From the NCBI GenBank assembly GCA_030150265.1, contig JASLGG010000009.1, forward strand, positions 1 through 64,000: a stretch of DNA of 64,000 bases, in the 5' to 3' direction. This DNA comes from Protaetiibacter sp. GTDB lineage: Bacteria; Actinomycetota; Actinomycetes; Actinomycetales; Microbacteriaceae. The notes beneath the pieces are model-generated. The model searched no databases, had not been told where the DNA came from, and saw nothing but the letters and a program-made list of their open reading frames with translations. How positions within the stretch are numbered: position 1 is the stretch's first letter; the number at the start of each line of letters is the position of its first letter. Position numbers and translations under genes: made by a program. Shown in pieces: positions 15,915-23,873 of the stretch.

Positions 15915-16951
15915 CGATCGGCGTTCCCCGCGTGCTCATCGTGGCGCTCGCGGCGGTGTTCTCGGGCTACCATCTGCTGCTGGCCGCCTATTCGCTCACC
16001 TTCCCCTTCGCGAGCGATCCCGCGGCGGTGCTCGGCGCGATGGCGCTCTACGCCCTCGTCACGACCGCCGTGCTGTGGCCGATGCGCGAGGCGCGCCTGC
16101 CGATCTGGCTCGCCTCGTTCTCGCTCGGCGTCGCGGTCGCCCTGCCCCCGCTCGTGACGGCCGTGCTCGATCCGCACCGCGAGGGCGGCAACGGCTACGG
16201 CACCTGGTACGTCGCCGCGGTCGGGACGCTCATGACGATCACCGCGGTGCGGCTGCGGCCCGGGTTCGCGTGGGCGGGCATCCTGTTCCTCGTCGTGCAG
16301 ACGCTGTTCTGGTCGGGGCCGGGCGCGCTCGGGGCGATCGGCGTGATCGGGTCCGCCTCCTGGGTGGGGGTGGCCCACATCATCACCAACACCCTCGCGA
16401 AGGCCGCGCGCGACTCGGAGCGCTTCGCGATCGCCGAACGGGAGGCGACCGAGTGGCAGGCCGCGCAGGAGGCGCACCTCAACGAGCGGCAGTTCCGGCT
16501 CGGGCAGACGAGCGTCATGGCGTTGCCGATGCTGCGCACCATCCGCTCCTCGCACGGCGAGCTGACGGCGGCCCAGCGTGACGAGTGCCGTCACCTCGAG
16601 GCGGCGATCCGCGACGAGATCCGCGGGCGCCGGCTGCTCGACGATGCCGTGCGCAGTCAGATCCTGCTCGCCCGGCGTCGCGGCACGACCGTCACGCTGC
16701 TCGACGAGGGCGGCATCGACGAGCTCTCGGAGGCGGAGCTCGACCGCGTGCTCGGCCGGCTGGCCCGCGCGCTCCGCGAGACCACGGCCGACCGGGTCAT
16801 CGTGCGCACGGTGCCCGAGGGGTCGGATGTGGCGGTCACCGTGGTCGGCCTGCGCAGCGCAGGGGACGAGTCGGCGACGCTGCTCGGAGGCGAGCCGGAC
16901 GACGAGGTCGAGTTGTGGCTCGAGATCCCGCGACAGGCCCCGTCGGGCTAG
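15911..16951 (+). CDS. Membrane protein with degenerate histidine-kinase-like C-terminus
   Basis: 346 residues. About five hydrophobic segments fill residues 7-160, with topology like the preceding kinase. A long helical segment follows (ARDSERFAIAEREATEWQAAQEA). The C-terminal 130 residues look like a remnant ATPase-type domain ending DDEVELWLEIP. I see neither an H-box histidine in the expected place nor N- and G-box motifs. It may regulate or dimerise with the kinase encoded upstream. ATGA overlap with that gene; strong hairpins follow. Not assigned to a named family. Confidence 0.75.
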   Translation: MTIGVPRVLIVALAAVFSGYHLLLAAYSLTFPFASDPAAVLGAMALYALVTTAVLWPMREARLPIWLASFSLGVAVALPPLVTAVLDPHREGGNGYGTWYVAAVGTLMTITAVRLRPGFAWAGILFLVVQTLFWSGPGALGAIGVIGSASWVGVAHIITNTLAKAARDSERFAIAEREATEWQAAQEAHLNERQFRLGQTSVMALPMLRTIRSSHGELTAAQRDECRHLEAAIRDEIRGRRLLDDAVRSQILLARRRGTTVTLLDEGGIDELSEAELDRVLGRLARALRETTADRVIVRTVPEGSDVAVTVVGLRSAGDESATLLGGEPDDEVELWLEIPRQAPSG

Positions 16952-16980
16952 CGGTGCGTCCGGCTCGGCGATGAGAAGAA

Positions 16981-17013
16981 GCGAGGGGCCGGATGTGACA
17001 TCCGACCCCTCGC
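16981..17013. terminator. Long hairpin terminator after the two-component operon
   Basis: GCGAGGGGCCGGATGT (16981-16996) pairs with ACATCCGACCCCTCGC (16998-17013) with a single C/A mismatch. It begins 30 nt after the stop codon of the kinase-like gene. Confidence 0.7.
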
Positions 17014-17020
17014 ATGTATC

Positions 17021-17055
17021 GAGTCAGGGCGACAACCCGAATATCGCCCTGACTC
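17021..17055. terminator. Second perfect hairpin in the same intergenic region
   Basis: GAGTCAGGGCGA (17021-17032) and TCGCCCTGACTC (17044-17055) form a perfect 12-bp stem with an 11-nt loop. It stands 7 nt beyond the first hairpin and could terminate either of the convergent transcripts. The remaining bases up to 17250 hold no gene. A third, weaker inverted repeat (CGGGGGAC at 17173, GTCCCCCG at 17200) lies before the carboxylase epsilon stop. Confidence 0.65.
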
Positions 17056-17250
17056 GCCCCCACATCATCGGACCGCTTACCCGAGCGGGCCGGCGATGGT
17101 GTGTAGCTCGATGAGATACACCTGCTGCAGACAAGTATGCGAGAGAACGAGAAGTCCTCCAAGTCGTCATTTCGGGGGACATTCGGGGTACATTTTCTGG
17201 TCCCCCGCATGCACGCCGGTTCGGGGATGTCTGCCGTTCGGGGTACGGCG

Positions 17251-17466
17251 TCAGCGGCCCCAGCGGTTCCAGCCGCCCGGCACGAGCGGCTGCCGCAGGC
17301 CGCGGCGCTCGCGCTCCCAGGTGGTCGGCGTGCGCTGCGCGCGGCGGTGCATGCCCGCGAGCTCCGCGAGGGATGCCTGCAGCACCGCGGTCGCGGCGGC
17401 GAGCTCCTCCGGCGTCGGGTCGCCCCCGGCGATCCGGATGCCCGCGGAGACGTCGGATTCGCTCAC
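17251..17466 (-). CDS. accE: Acyl-CoA carboxylase epsilon subunit
   Basis: 71-residue actinobacterial epsilon subunit that stabilises or activates the alpha/beta carboxylase complex. The pattern GDPTPEELAAATAVLQA followed by a basic linker and a W...LR.PL..G...W ending (SVAL-type tail here RQPLVPGGWNRW) matches small AccE proteins. The GTG start at 17466 overlaps the beta-subunit stop by 4 bp (GTGA), so the pair is coupled. It is easily missed because of its size. Confidence 0.82.
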   Translation of the reverse strand: MSESDVSAGIRIAGGDPTPEELAAATAVLQASLAELAGMHRRAQRTPTTWERERRGLRQPLVPGGWNRWGR

Positions 17467-19058
17467 AGCGGGATGTTCCCGTGCTTCTTGGCGGGGAGCG
17501 CCGCCCGCTTGGTGCGGAGCGCCCGGAGGGCCTTGATGATCACGAGGCGGGTGGCGGCCGGCTCGATGATGCCGTCGAGCTCGCCGCGCTCCGCCGCGAG
17601 GAACGGCGAGGCCACGTTGTAGGTGTACTCGTTGGCGAGCTGGGTGCGCACCTCGGCGACGTCGCGGCCCGCGGCCTCCGCCTCCTTCAGCTCGTTGCGG
17701 TACAGGATGTTGACGGCGCCCTGGCCGCCCATCACCGCGATCTCCGCCGTCGGCCACGCGTAGTTGAGGTCGGCGCCGAGCTGCTTCGAGCCCATGACGA
17801 TGTAGGCGCCGCCGTAGGCCTTGCGCGTGATGACCGTCACGAGCGGCACGGTCGCCTCGGCGTAGGCGTACAGGAGCTTCGCCCCGCGGCGGATGACGCC
17901 CGTCCACTCCTGGTCGGTGCCGGGGAGGTAGCCCGGCACGTCGACGATCGTGATGATCGGGATCGAGAACGCGTCGCAGAAGCGCACGAAGCGGGCGGCC
18001 TTCTCGCCGGCATCGATGTTGAGCGTGCCGGCCATCTGGTTCGGCTGGTTGGCGATGATGCCCACCGAGCGCCCCTCGACCCGCGCGAAGCCCACCACGA
18101 TGTTGGGTGCGAAGAGAGGCTGCACCTCGAGGAAGTCGCCATTGTCGACGACGCGCTCGATGACCTCCAGGACGTCGTAGGGCTGGTTGGGGGAGTCGGG
18201 GATGATCGTGTTGAGCCGGCGGTCCGAGTCGTTGATCTCGAGCTCGGTCTCCGACTCGTAGACGGGCAGCTCCGCCTGGTTGTTGTCGGGGAGGAAGCTC
18301 ACGAGAGCGCGCGCGTAGTCGAGCGCGTCGTCCTCGTCCGAGGCGAGGTAGTGCGAGACGCCGGTGCGCTGGCTGTGCGTGAGCGCGCCGCCGAGCTCCT
18401 CCATGCCGACGTCCTCGCCGGTGACGGTGCGGATGACATCCGGTCCCGTCACGAACATCTGGCTGGTCTTGTCGACCATGATGACGAAGTCGGTGAGCGC
18501 GGGGCCGTACACGGCGCCTCCCGCTGCGGGGCCCATGATGATCGAGATCTGCGGGATGACGCCCGAGCTCGCGGTGTTGAGGCGGAAGATCTCGCCGTAC
18601 TTGCCGAGCGCGACCACGCCCTCCTGGATGCGCGCGCCGCCCGAGTCGAGCATGCCGATGATGGGCACGCCGGTCTTCAGGGCGAGCTCCATGACCTTGA
18701 TGATCTTCTCGCCGGCGACCTCGCCGAGCGAGCCGCCGAAGATCGTGAAGTCCTGCGCGTAGACGGCGACCTGGCGACCGTGGATGGTGCCGGTGCCGGT
18801 GACCACCGCGTCGCCGTAGGGGCGCTTGTCCTCCATGCCGAAGGCGTGGGTGCGGTGCCGCACGAACTCGTCGAGCTCGACGAAGGAGCCCTGGTCGAGC
18901 AGCTGCTCGATGCGCTCGCGGGCGGTCTTCTTGCCCTTGGCGTGCTGCTTGGCGATCGCGGCCTCGCCGCTCGCCGTCACCGCCTCGTGGTAGCGGACCT
19001 TGAGATCGGCGAGCTTGCCGGCGGTCGTGAGGTCGGGGGCTGCGGTGGCGTCGGTCAC
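17463..19058 (-). CDS. accD5: Acyl-CoA carboxylase beta subunit (carboxyltransferase)
   Basis: 531-residue carboxyltransferase of acetyl/propionyl-CoA carboxylase, transferring CO2 from biotin to acyl-CoA. N-terminal KGKKTARERIEQLLD, GGSLGEVAGEKI, the oxyanion motif MLDSGGARIQEG and GPAAGGAVYGPAL are visible, then C-terminal DVPGYLPGTDQE and RKAYGGAYIVMGSK. These match actinobacterial AccD5/PccB. The start is GTG at 19058, supported by a TAGGCT box 7 nt upstream. It partners the biotinylated alpha subunit at 10133-11890 and the epsilon subunit downstream. Confidence 0.95.
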   Translation of the reverse strand: MTDATAAPDLTTAGKLADLKVRYHEAVTASGEAAIAKQHAKGKKTARERIEQLLDQGSFVELDEFVRHRTHAFGMEDKRPYGDAVVTGTGTIHGRQVAVYAQDFTIFGGSLGEVAGEKIIKVMELALKTGVPIIGMLDSGGARIQEGVVALGKYGEIFRLNTASSGVIPQISIIMGPAAGGAVYGPALTDFVIMVDKTSQMFVTGPDVIRTVTGEDVGMEELGGALTHSQRTGVSHYLASDEDDALDYARALVSFLPDNNQAELPVYESETELEINDSDRRLNTIIPDSPNQPYDVLEVIERVVDNGDFLEVQPLFAPNIVVGFARVEGRSVGIIANQPNQMAGTLNIDAGEKAARFVRFCDAFSIPIITIVDVPGYLPGTDQEWTGVIRRGAKLLYAYAEATVPLVTVITRKAYGGAYIVMGSKQLGADLNYAWPTAEIAVMGGQGAVNILYRNELKEAEAAGRDVAEVRTQLANEYTYNVASPFLAAERGELDGIIEPAATRLVIIKALRALRTKRAALPAKKHGNIPL

Positions 19059-19065
19059 GGCGTTC

Positions 19066-19071
19066 AGCCTA
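19066..19071 (-). promoter_or_regulatory. -10 box (TAGGCT) for accD5, overlapping the preceding stop codon
   Basis: TAGGCT on the minus strand ends 7 nt before the GTG at 19058, giving a leaderless start. Its first three bases are the TAG stop codon of the mannose synthase gene. Confidence 0.45.
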
Positions 19072-19896
19072 TCCGTCACCCTCCCGGGGTGAGGGGTTGT
19101 GCGATCCCACAAAACCCGTCGCTGCGGCTTGGCCCCGCACGCGGGGTCGCGGGCGGCGGACGAGGCGTGCGAGACCCCAGGCGGTGACCCGCCACATCGC
19201 CTCCACCACGACGGCTCCGCTCATCTTCGAGGAGCCCGCGCGCCGCTCGGTGAAGACGATCGGCACCTCCCGGATGCGCCATCCGGCGTCGTGGGTGCGG
19301 ATCGTCAGGTCGATCTGGAAGCAGTAGCCGCGCGAGTCGACGAGCTGGTGCGCGATCTCCTCGAGCACCTCGGCGCGATAGGCGCGGTACCCGGCCGTGA
19401 CGTCGCGCACCGGGAGGCGCAGCATGATCCGCGCGTAGGCGTTCGCGGCCTTGCTGAGCCGGCGGCGGGTGGCGGCCCAGTCGACGAGGCGCCCGCCCGG
19501 CACCCACCGCGAGCCGATCACGAGGCCCGTCGCGGGATCGGAGGCGAGGACGGCGAGCATGTCGGGCAGCGCGTCGGCGGGGTGCGAGCCGTCCGCGTCG
19601 AACTCCACCACGACGGCGTAGCCGCGCTCGAGCGCCCAGGCGAAGCCGGCCAGGTAGGCGCGGCCGAGGCCCTCCTTGCCGGGCCGGTGGAGCACGTGCA
19701 CCCGCGGATCGGATGCGGCGATCCGCTCGGCGAGCTCGCCCGTTCCGTCGGGGCTCGCGTCGTCGACCACCAGGATGTCGGCGTCCGCTCCGGAGGCGGT
19801 GAGCGCGGCGATCGTCGCCCCGAGGTTCTCGGCCTCGTCGTAGGTCGGCGTCACGACGAGGACGCGCCCGGGAACGGGCGCAGGCGCATCCGGCAT
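19069..19896 (-). CDS. Polyprenyl-phosphate mannose (dolichol-phosphate mannose) synthase
   Basis: 275-residue family 2 glycosyltransferase. GRVLVVTPTYDEAENL, VVDDASPDGTGE, FDADGSHPADALP and the GYRAYRAEVL/RGYCFQID segments are diagnostic of DPM1/Ppm1 synthases, which make polyprenyl-phosphomannose from GDP-mannose for lipoglycan and glycoprotein mannosylation. No membrane segment is seen; the mycobacterial acyltransferase-fused Ppm1 domain is absent. ATG 19896 is preferred over ATG 19905 because TAGGAT lies 7 nt before it. It is divergent from birA with a 24-bp gap. Confidence 0.92.
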   Translation of the reverse strand: MPDAPAPVPGRVLVVTPTYDEAENLGATIAALTASGADADILVVDDASPDGTGELAERIAASDPRVHVLHRPGKEGLGRAYLAGFAWALERGYAVVVEFDADGSHPADALPDMLAVLASDPATGLVIGSRWVPGGRLVDWAATRRRLSKAANAYARIMLRLPVRDVTAGYRAYRAEVLEEIAHQLVDSRGYCFQIDLTIRTHDAGWRIREVPIVFTERRAGSSKMSGAVVVEAMWRVTAWGLARLVRRPRPRVRGQAAATGFVGSHNPSPREGDG

Positions 19897-19903
19897 GCAC
19901 GAC

Positions 19904-19913
19904 ATCCTAGGCT
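19904..19913. promoter_or_regulatory. Overlapping face-to-face -10 boxes of mannose synthase and birA
   Basis: TAGGAT (minus strand, 19904-19909) is 7 nt from the mannose synthase ATG. TAGGCT (plus strand, 19908-19913) is 7 nt from the birA ATG. The two boxes share the bases of a CCTAGG core, so both genes look leaderless and the promoters should exclude each other. Confidence 0.5.
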
Positions 19914-19920
19914 GGCGACC

Positions 19921-20712
19921 ATGAGCTTCGATCGGAGTCGACGGGTCGTCGCGGCCCTCCACGAGCTCGCGTCGTCGAGCTCGACGAACGCCGAGCTCGC
20001 CGCGCGTGCCGACCGCGAGGGGCTCGCGGACCGCACCGTGATGCTCACCCGCTATCAGAGCGCGGGCAAGGGGCGGCTCGGCCGCTCCTGGACCGCGCCG
20101 CCCGGCGCGAGCGTCGCGGCGTCGGTGCTGCTGCGCCCGCGGCTGCCGGACGGGGAGACGCCCCCGCCCGACCGCCTGGGCTGGGTGCCGATCCTCGCGG
20201 GCGTCGCGATGACGCGCGCCGTGCGCAAGGTGCTCCCGGGGCGCGACGTGGGCTTCAAGTGGCCGAACGACGTGCTCGTCGGCGGGCGCAAGATCTGCGG
20301 GGTGCTGGCCGAGCTGCTGCCCTCCGGCGCGGGGCTCGTGGTGGGCGCGGGGCTCAACACCCGGATGACCGCCGAGGAGCTGCCGACCCCGACCGCCACC
20401 TCGCTCGCGGTCGAGGGGCTCCAGGTCGACGACGCCCTCGAGGACGGCGTGATCGCGGCGTACCTGGAGGGGCTCGGCGCGCGGCTCGCGCGCTACCTCG
20501 CGGCGGGCGCCGATGCGGAGGCCTCGGGGCTGCGTGCCGAGGCGCGGTCCGACTGCCTGACGCTCGGGCGCCGCGTGCGCGTCGAGCTGCCGGGCGACGC
20601 GGAGCTCGTCGGCGTCGCGGTCGACCTCGACGCCGACGGGCACCTCGCGGTCGCGGATGCGGACGGCGCGCTGCGGTCTGTCGCGGCGGGCGACGTGACC
20701 CACGTGCGGTAG
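19921..20712 (+). CDS. birA: Biotin--[acetyl-CoA-carboxylase] ligase
   Basis: 263 residues. It activates biotin to biotinyl-AMP and ligates it to the carboxylase biotinyl lysine. STN near the N-terminus, the biotin-binding SAGKGRLGRSW loop, the catalytic FKWPNDVLVGGRKICG and a C-terminal SH3-like domain (RRVRVELPGD) are present. There is no N-terminal DNA-binding domain, so it is a group I ligase without repressor function. Its neighbours include two subunits of its substrate complex. Confidence 0.94.
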   Translation: MSFDRSRRVVAALHELASSSSTNAELAARADREGLADRTVMLTRYQSAGKGRLGRSWTAPPGASVAASVLLRPRLPDGETPPPDRLGWVPILAGVAMTRAVRKVLPGRDVGFKWPNDVLVGGRKICGVLAELLPSGAGLVVGAGLNTRMTAEELPTPTATSLAVEGLQVDDALEDGVIAAYLEGLGARLARYLAAGADAEASGLRAEARSDCLTLGRRVRVELPGDAELVGVAVDLDADGHLAVADADGALRSVAAGDVTHVR

Positions 20713-20721
20713 GAAAGGGGC

Positions 20722-21303
20722 ATGACCGAGCAGCCGTCGTCCGCGCCGGCCGGCGGCCCCGTGCACACGGTGCAGCCGGAGGCCGTGGTGGCGCGGCTGC
20801 GCTCCCACGGGCGCGCGCTGTTCTGGCCGAGCGTCCTGCTGGTCGCCGATCTCGGCGCCCTCGGCTATCTCGGCGGCACCTTCCCCGAGGCGTGGCAGAA
20901 CTGGGCGGTGCTGGGTGCCGCGGCGGTCGTCGCGGTGCTGCTCGTGCTGCTGCCGCTCGTGGCGTGGCTCGGGCGCAACTACACGATCACGACGCGCCGC
21001 ATCGTGCTGCGCTCGGGGCTCTTCGTGCGCACCCGTCAGGAGCTGCTGCACAGCCGCGGCTACGACGTGACGGTGCGCAAGGCGGGGCTGCAGGCGCTCT
21101 TCGGCTCGGGCGACGTGCTCGTCAACACGGGGCTGGAGCGCCCCGTCGTGCTGCGGGACGTGCCCGGCGCGGACCTCGTGCAGGCGACGCTGCACGACCT
21201 CATGGAGCTCTCCGTCAACCCCGTGGCGACGCGGCGCCAGCAGGAGCAGTCGCGGGGACGGGAGCAGCAGCCTGACGAGACACAGCTGCTGGGGTGGCGC
21301 TGA
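20722..21303 (+). CDS. PH-domain (bPH2/DUF304) membrane protein
   Basis: 193 residues. Two hydrophobic segments at about 35-52 and 60-82 are followed by a bacterial PH-like domain with NYTITTRRIVLRSGLF, QELLHSRGYDV and LQALFGSGDVLVNTG, ending in a glutamine-rich hydrophilic tail. Such proteins are widespread in actinobacteria beside birA and purK, without known function. A good AGGAAAGGGG ribosome binding site precedes ATG 20722, and only 9 bp separate it from birA, so they are probably one operon. Confidence 0.88.
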   Translation: MTEQPSSAPAGGPVHTVQPEAVVARLRSHGRALFWPSVLLVADLGALGYLGGTFPEAWQNWAVLGAAAVVAVLLVLLPLVAWLGRNYTITTRRIVLRSGLFVRTRQELLHSRGYDVTVRKAGLQALFGSGDVLVNTGLERPVVLRDVPGADLVQATLHDLMELSVNPVATRRQQEQSRGREQQPDETQLLGWR

Positions 21304-21508
21304 GCCACGCAGGATCGCTCACCCATTGACTGAGTGCGATGTCCTACTGCGTGCGGAGGGCAACTGGTTCGAGAATGCCTTGTAAGCGAGGAGCCTCCGT
21401 ACGCCGCGACGCCGGCTGTGGTTCCGCACTCGCGTGGTCTGACGCGCGACCTGCATACGACGCGCTCCAACTCTTCCACACACCCAAGCCAGCCTCTAGC
21501 AACATGCC
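21304..21508. other. Intergenic region between convergent genes, no gene seen
   Basis: 205 bp between the PH-domain gene and gtrA-like gene. It is less GC-rich than its surroundings and has no plausible coding frame, RNA gene or clear hairpin that I can support. Confidence 0.5.
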
Positions 21509-22087
21509 CTAGTCGGCGACACGAGCTTCTCTCTCGGTCTCGGCAGTCTCGGACGCCACATGCTCGTCTTCAAAGAGTGCCAGTGCCGCGGCCTCCGCCT
21601 TGCGTCGACGCGCCGTCAGCCCATCCTTGCGGTGGTGCCCATACACCCAGAAGCGATACATCAGGAAGCGGAAGGCAGTCGCCAGGAAGAGGCCAATGAC
21701 GTTGGTGGAGATGTTATCGGCAAGCAGCGAGGTGTATCCCAGCAGGTAGTGCGATACCCATAGGCACAGCAGCGCGATCAAAAGACCACCAACAGAGACG
21801 ACAGAGAACTCGACGAGTTCGAGCAGGAAGTTCTTGCGGCGGTGTTCGCGGAACGTCCAGTACCGGTTCCCGAACCAGGTCACCAGCGTGGCGATCGTCA
21901 CAGAGACGATCTTGGCGCCGAGTGGCCCCTGCCAGAAATGGTCGTAACCGATGGCGCCCAGCCGTAGCGCGTTGAAGATCGCGACATCGATGAAATAGCC
22001 GAGTAGCCCGACGATCCCAAATTTCAGGGCGTACCGCACGAGCTTGTCCCAAGCTAGGTGGAGGAAACGAGTGAGGCGCTCGAGCAC
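21509..22087 (-). CDS. GtrA-family membrane protein
   Basis: 192 residues from GTG 22087. Four hydrophobic helices lie at about 20-40, 54-75, 90-112 and 122-143. FGIVGLLGYFIDVAIFNAL and NRYWTFREHRRKN fit the GtrA/DPMS-TMD family, which flips or helps flip polyprenyl-linked sugars for cell-wall glycosylation. The tail is long and charged. AAAGG is the likely ribosome binding site, and a TAACAT -10 is possible at 22118-22123. The mannose synthase a few genes away is a possible functional partner. Base use is less GC-rich than in the adjacent genes. Confidence 0.88.
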   Translation of the reverse strand: MLERLTRFLHLAWDKLVRYALKFGIVGLLGYFIDVAIFNALRLGAIGYDHFWQGPLGAKIVSVTIATLVTWFGNRYWTFREHRRKNFLLELVEFSVVSVGGLLIALLCLWVSHYLLGYTSLLADNISTNVIGLFLATAFRFLMYRFWVYGHHRKDGLTARRRKAEAAALALFEDEHVASETAETEREARVAD

Positions 22088-22139
22088 GCAGGGCCTTTCA
22101 GGTGGACGACGTGGTCCATGTTACCGCCCGTCCAACGGC

Positions 22140-22145
22140 TAACCT
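22140..22145 (+). promoter_or_regulatory. -10 box (TAACCT) for purK, leaderless
   Basis: TAACCT ends 6 nt before the GTG at 22152, the same spacing as in the other leaderless candidates here. Confidence 0.45.
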
Positions 22146-22151
22146 GGTGGA

Positions 22152-23264
22152 GTGAGAGTCGGCGTGATCGGCGGCGGCCAGCTGGCCCGGATGATGATCC
22201 CCCCGGCGGTCGCGCTCGGCATCGAGCTGCGCGTGCTGGCGGAGGCGGAGAACTCCTCCGCGGATCTCGCCGCGACGGCCGTGGGCGACTACCGGGATGC
22301 CGCGACGGTTCTCGCCTTCGCGGCCGACGTCGACGTCGTCACCTTCGACCACGAGCACGTCCCGCAGCCGGTGCTCGAGGCGCTCTTGGCCGCGCGCATC
22401 CCAGTGCACCCCGGCCCGCACGCGCTCGCGATCGCCCAGGACAAGACGCTCATGCGCGAGCGGCTCGCCGCGATCGGCGCCCCGGTTCCCGACTGGGCGC
22501 GGGTGGCGGACGCCGCCGAGCTCGGCGTGTTCCTCGCCGCCCACGGGGGCGTCGCGGTGGTGAAGACCCCGCGCGGCGGCTACGACGGCAAGGGGGTGCG
22601 CGTCGTGCGCGAGGCATCCGGAGCCGACGACTGGTTCGCGGATGCCGCCGACGGACTGCTCGTCGAGGAGCTGGTGGCGTTCCGCCGGGAGCTCGCGCAG
22701 CTCGTGGCGCGCCGTCCCTCGGGCGAGATCGCCGCCTGGCCCCTCGTGGAGACGGTGCAGGAGGACGGCGTGTGCGCCGAGGTCTTCGCGCCGGCCCCGC
22801 GCGCGGGCACCCTGCCGGAGCGGGGGCGCGCGCTCGCCGAGCGCATCGCGGCCGAGCTCGATGTGACGGGCGTGCTCGCCGTCGAGCTGTTCGAGACCGA
22901 TGACGGGCGCCTGCTCGTCAACGAGCTCGCGATGCGTCCGCACAACACCGGTCACTGGACGATCGACGGCGCCGTCACGAGCCAGTTCGAGCAGCACCTG
23001 CGGGCCGTGCTCGACCTGCCGCTCGGCGATCCCGCGCCGCTCGCGCCGGTCTCGGTCATGGTCAACATCCTCGGCGGGCCGTCGGGGGAGCGGATGCCCG
23101 ACCGCTACCCGCGCGCGATGGCCGACCGTCCCGAGGTGAAGCTGCACTCCTACGGCAAGGAGTCGCGCCCTGGGCGCAAGGTCGGCCACGTGACGGCGAC
23201 CGGCACCGAGCTCGACGACGTCGTCGCCCGCGCGCGCGCCGCCGCCGACTTCTTCCGGGGCTGA
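22152..23264 (+). CDS. purK: N5-carboxyaminoimidazole ribonucleotide synthase
   Basis: 370-residue ATP-grasp enzyme converting AIR, bicarbonate and ATP to N5-CAIR in purine synthesis. VGVIGGGQLARMM at the N-terminus, TFDHEHVPQPVLEAL, TPRGGYDGKGVRVV, AVELFETDDGRLLVNELAMRPHN as short segments and HSYGKESRPGRKVGHV near the C-terminus are PurK signatures. GTG start. purE follows after 96 bp with its own predicted promoter. Confidence 0.96.
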   Translation: MRVGVIGGGQLARMMIPPAVALGIELRVLAEAENSSADLAATAVGDYRDAATVLAFAADVDVVTFDHEHVPQPVLEALLAARIPVHPGPHALAIAQDKTLMRERLAAIGAPVPDWARVADAAELGVFLAAHGGVAVVKTPRGGYDGKGVRVVREASGADDWFADAADGLLVEELVAFRRELAQLVARRPSGEIAAWPLVETVQEDGVCAEVFAPAPRAGTLPERGRALAERIAAELDVTGVLAVELFETDDGRLLVNELAMRPHNTGHWTIDGAVTSQFEQHLRAVLDLPLGDPAPLAPVSVMVNILGGPSGERMPDRYPRAMADRPEVKLHSYGKESRPGRKVGHVTATGTELDDVVARARAAADFFRG

Positions 23265-23348
23265 CCCCTCCGGCGAGGCCGACCGGCTCCCGCGAGAGGC
23301 GGGGCGGGTGTGCGCGCGCCGCGGCGGGGTTCTGCCAGGGTGGCGCCG

Positions 23349-23354
23349 TAGCAT
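23349..23354 (+). promoter_or_regulatory. -10 box (TAGCAT) for purE, leaderless
   Basis: TAGCAT ends 6 nt before the GTG at 23361; no ribosome binding site is seen. Confidence 0.45.
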
Positions 23355-23360
23355 GGCCGG

Positions 23361-23867
23361 GTGCCAGAGGTAGCGGGAACCCCACTGGTCGGCGTCGTCA
23401 TGGGCTCCGACTCGGACTGGACGGTCATGCAGGATGCAGCGGCGGCGCTCGCCGAGTTCGGCATCCCCCACGAGGTCGAGGTCGTCTCGGCCCACCGCAC
23501 GCCGCGCCGGATGCTCGAGTACGGCACGGATGCCGCCGGTCGCGGCCTGCGTGTCATCATCGCCGGGGCGGGCGGTGCGGCGCACCTGCCGGGCATGCTC
23601 GCATCCGTCACGACCCTCCCCGTGATCGGCGTGCCGGTGCCGCTCGCGACGCTCGACGGCCTCGACTCGCTGCTGTCGATCGTGCAGATGCCCGCCGGCA
23701 TCCCGGTTGCCACGGTGTCGATCGGCGGGGCGCGCAACGCGGGGCTGCTCGCCGCCCGCGTGCTGGCATCCGGCGACCCCGCACTGACGGCGAGGCTCGC
23801 CGCCCACGCGGCGGGCCTCGAGGCGCTCGTCGCCTCGAAGAACGCGGCGCTGCAGCAGAAGCTCTGA
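23361..23867 (+). CDS. purE: N5-carboxyaminoimidazole ribonucleotide mutase
   Basis: 168 residues. It converts N5-CAIR to CAIR, the step after PurK. VVMGSDSDWTVM, the catalytic VVSAHRTPRRML (His), and IIAGAGGAAHLPGMLAS match class I PurE. GTG start after a TAGCAT box. The LCP gene begins only 3-6 bp after the stop, so they are cotranscribed. Confidence 0.95.
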   Translation: MPEVAGTPLVGVVMGSDSDWTVMQDAAAALAEFGIPHEVEVVSAHRTPRRMLEYGTDAAGRGLRVIIAGAGGAAHLPGMLASVTTLPVIGVPVPLATLDGLDSLLSIVQMPAGIPVATVSIGGARNAGLLAARVLASGDPALTARLAAHAAGLEALVASKNAALQQKL

Positions 23868-23873
23868 CCCGTG

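Noticed and set aside
17041..17130. tRNA-like folding in the gap after the two-component operon
   Set aside because: No acceptor stem of 7 bp with a TTC-type T loop could be completed on either strand.
21304..21508. Remnant coding region between the PH-domain and GtrA genes
   Set aside because: Short frames show no recognisable family and no ribosome binding site; nothing supports a pseudogene call.
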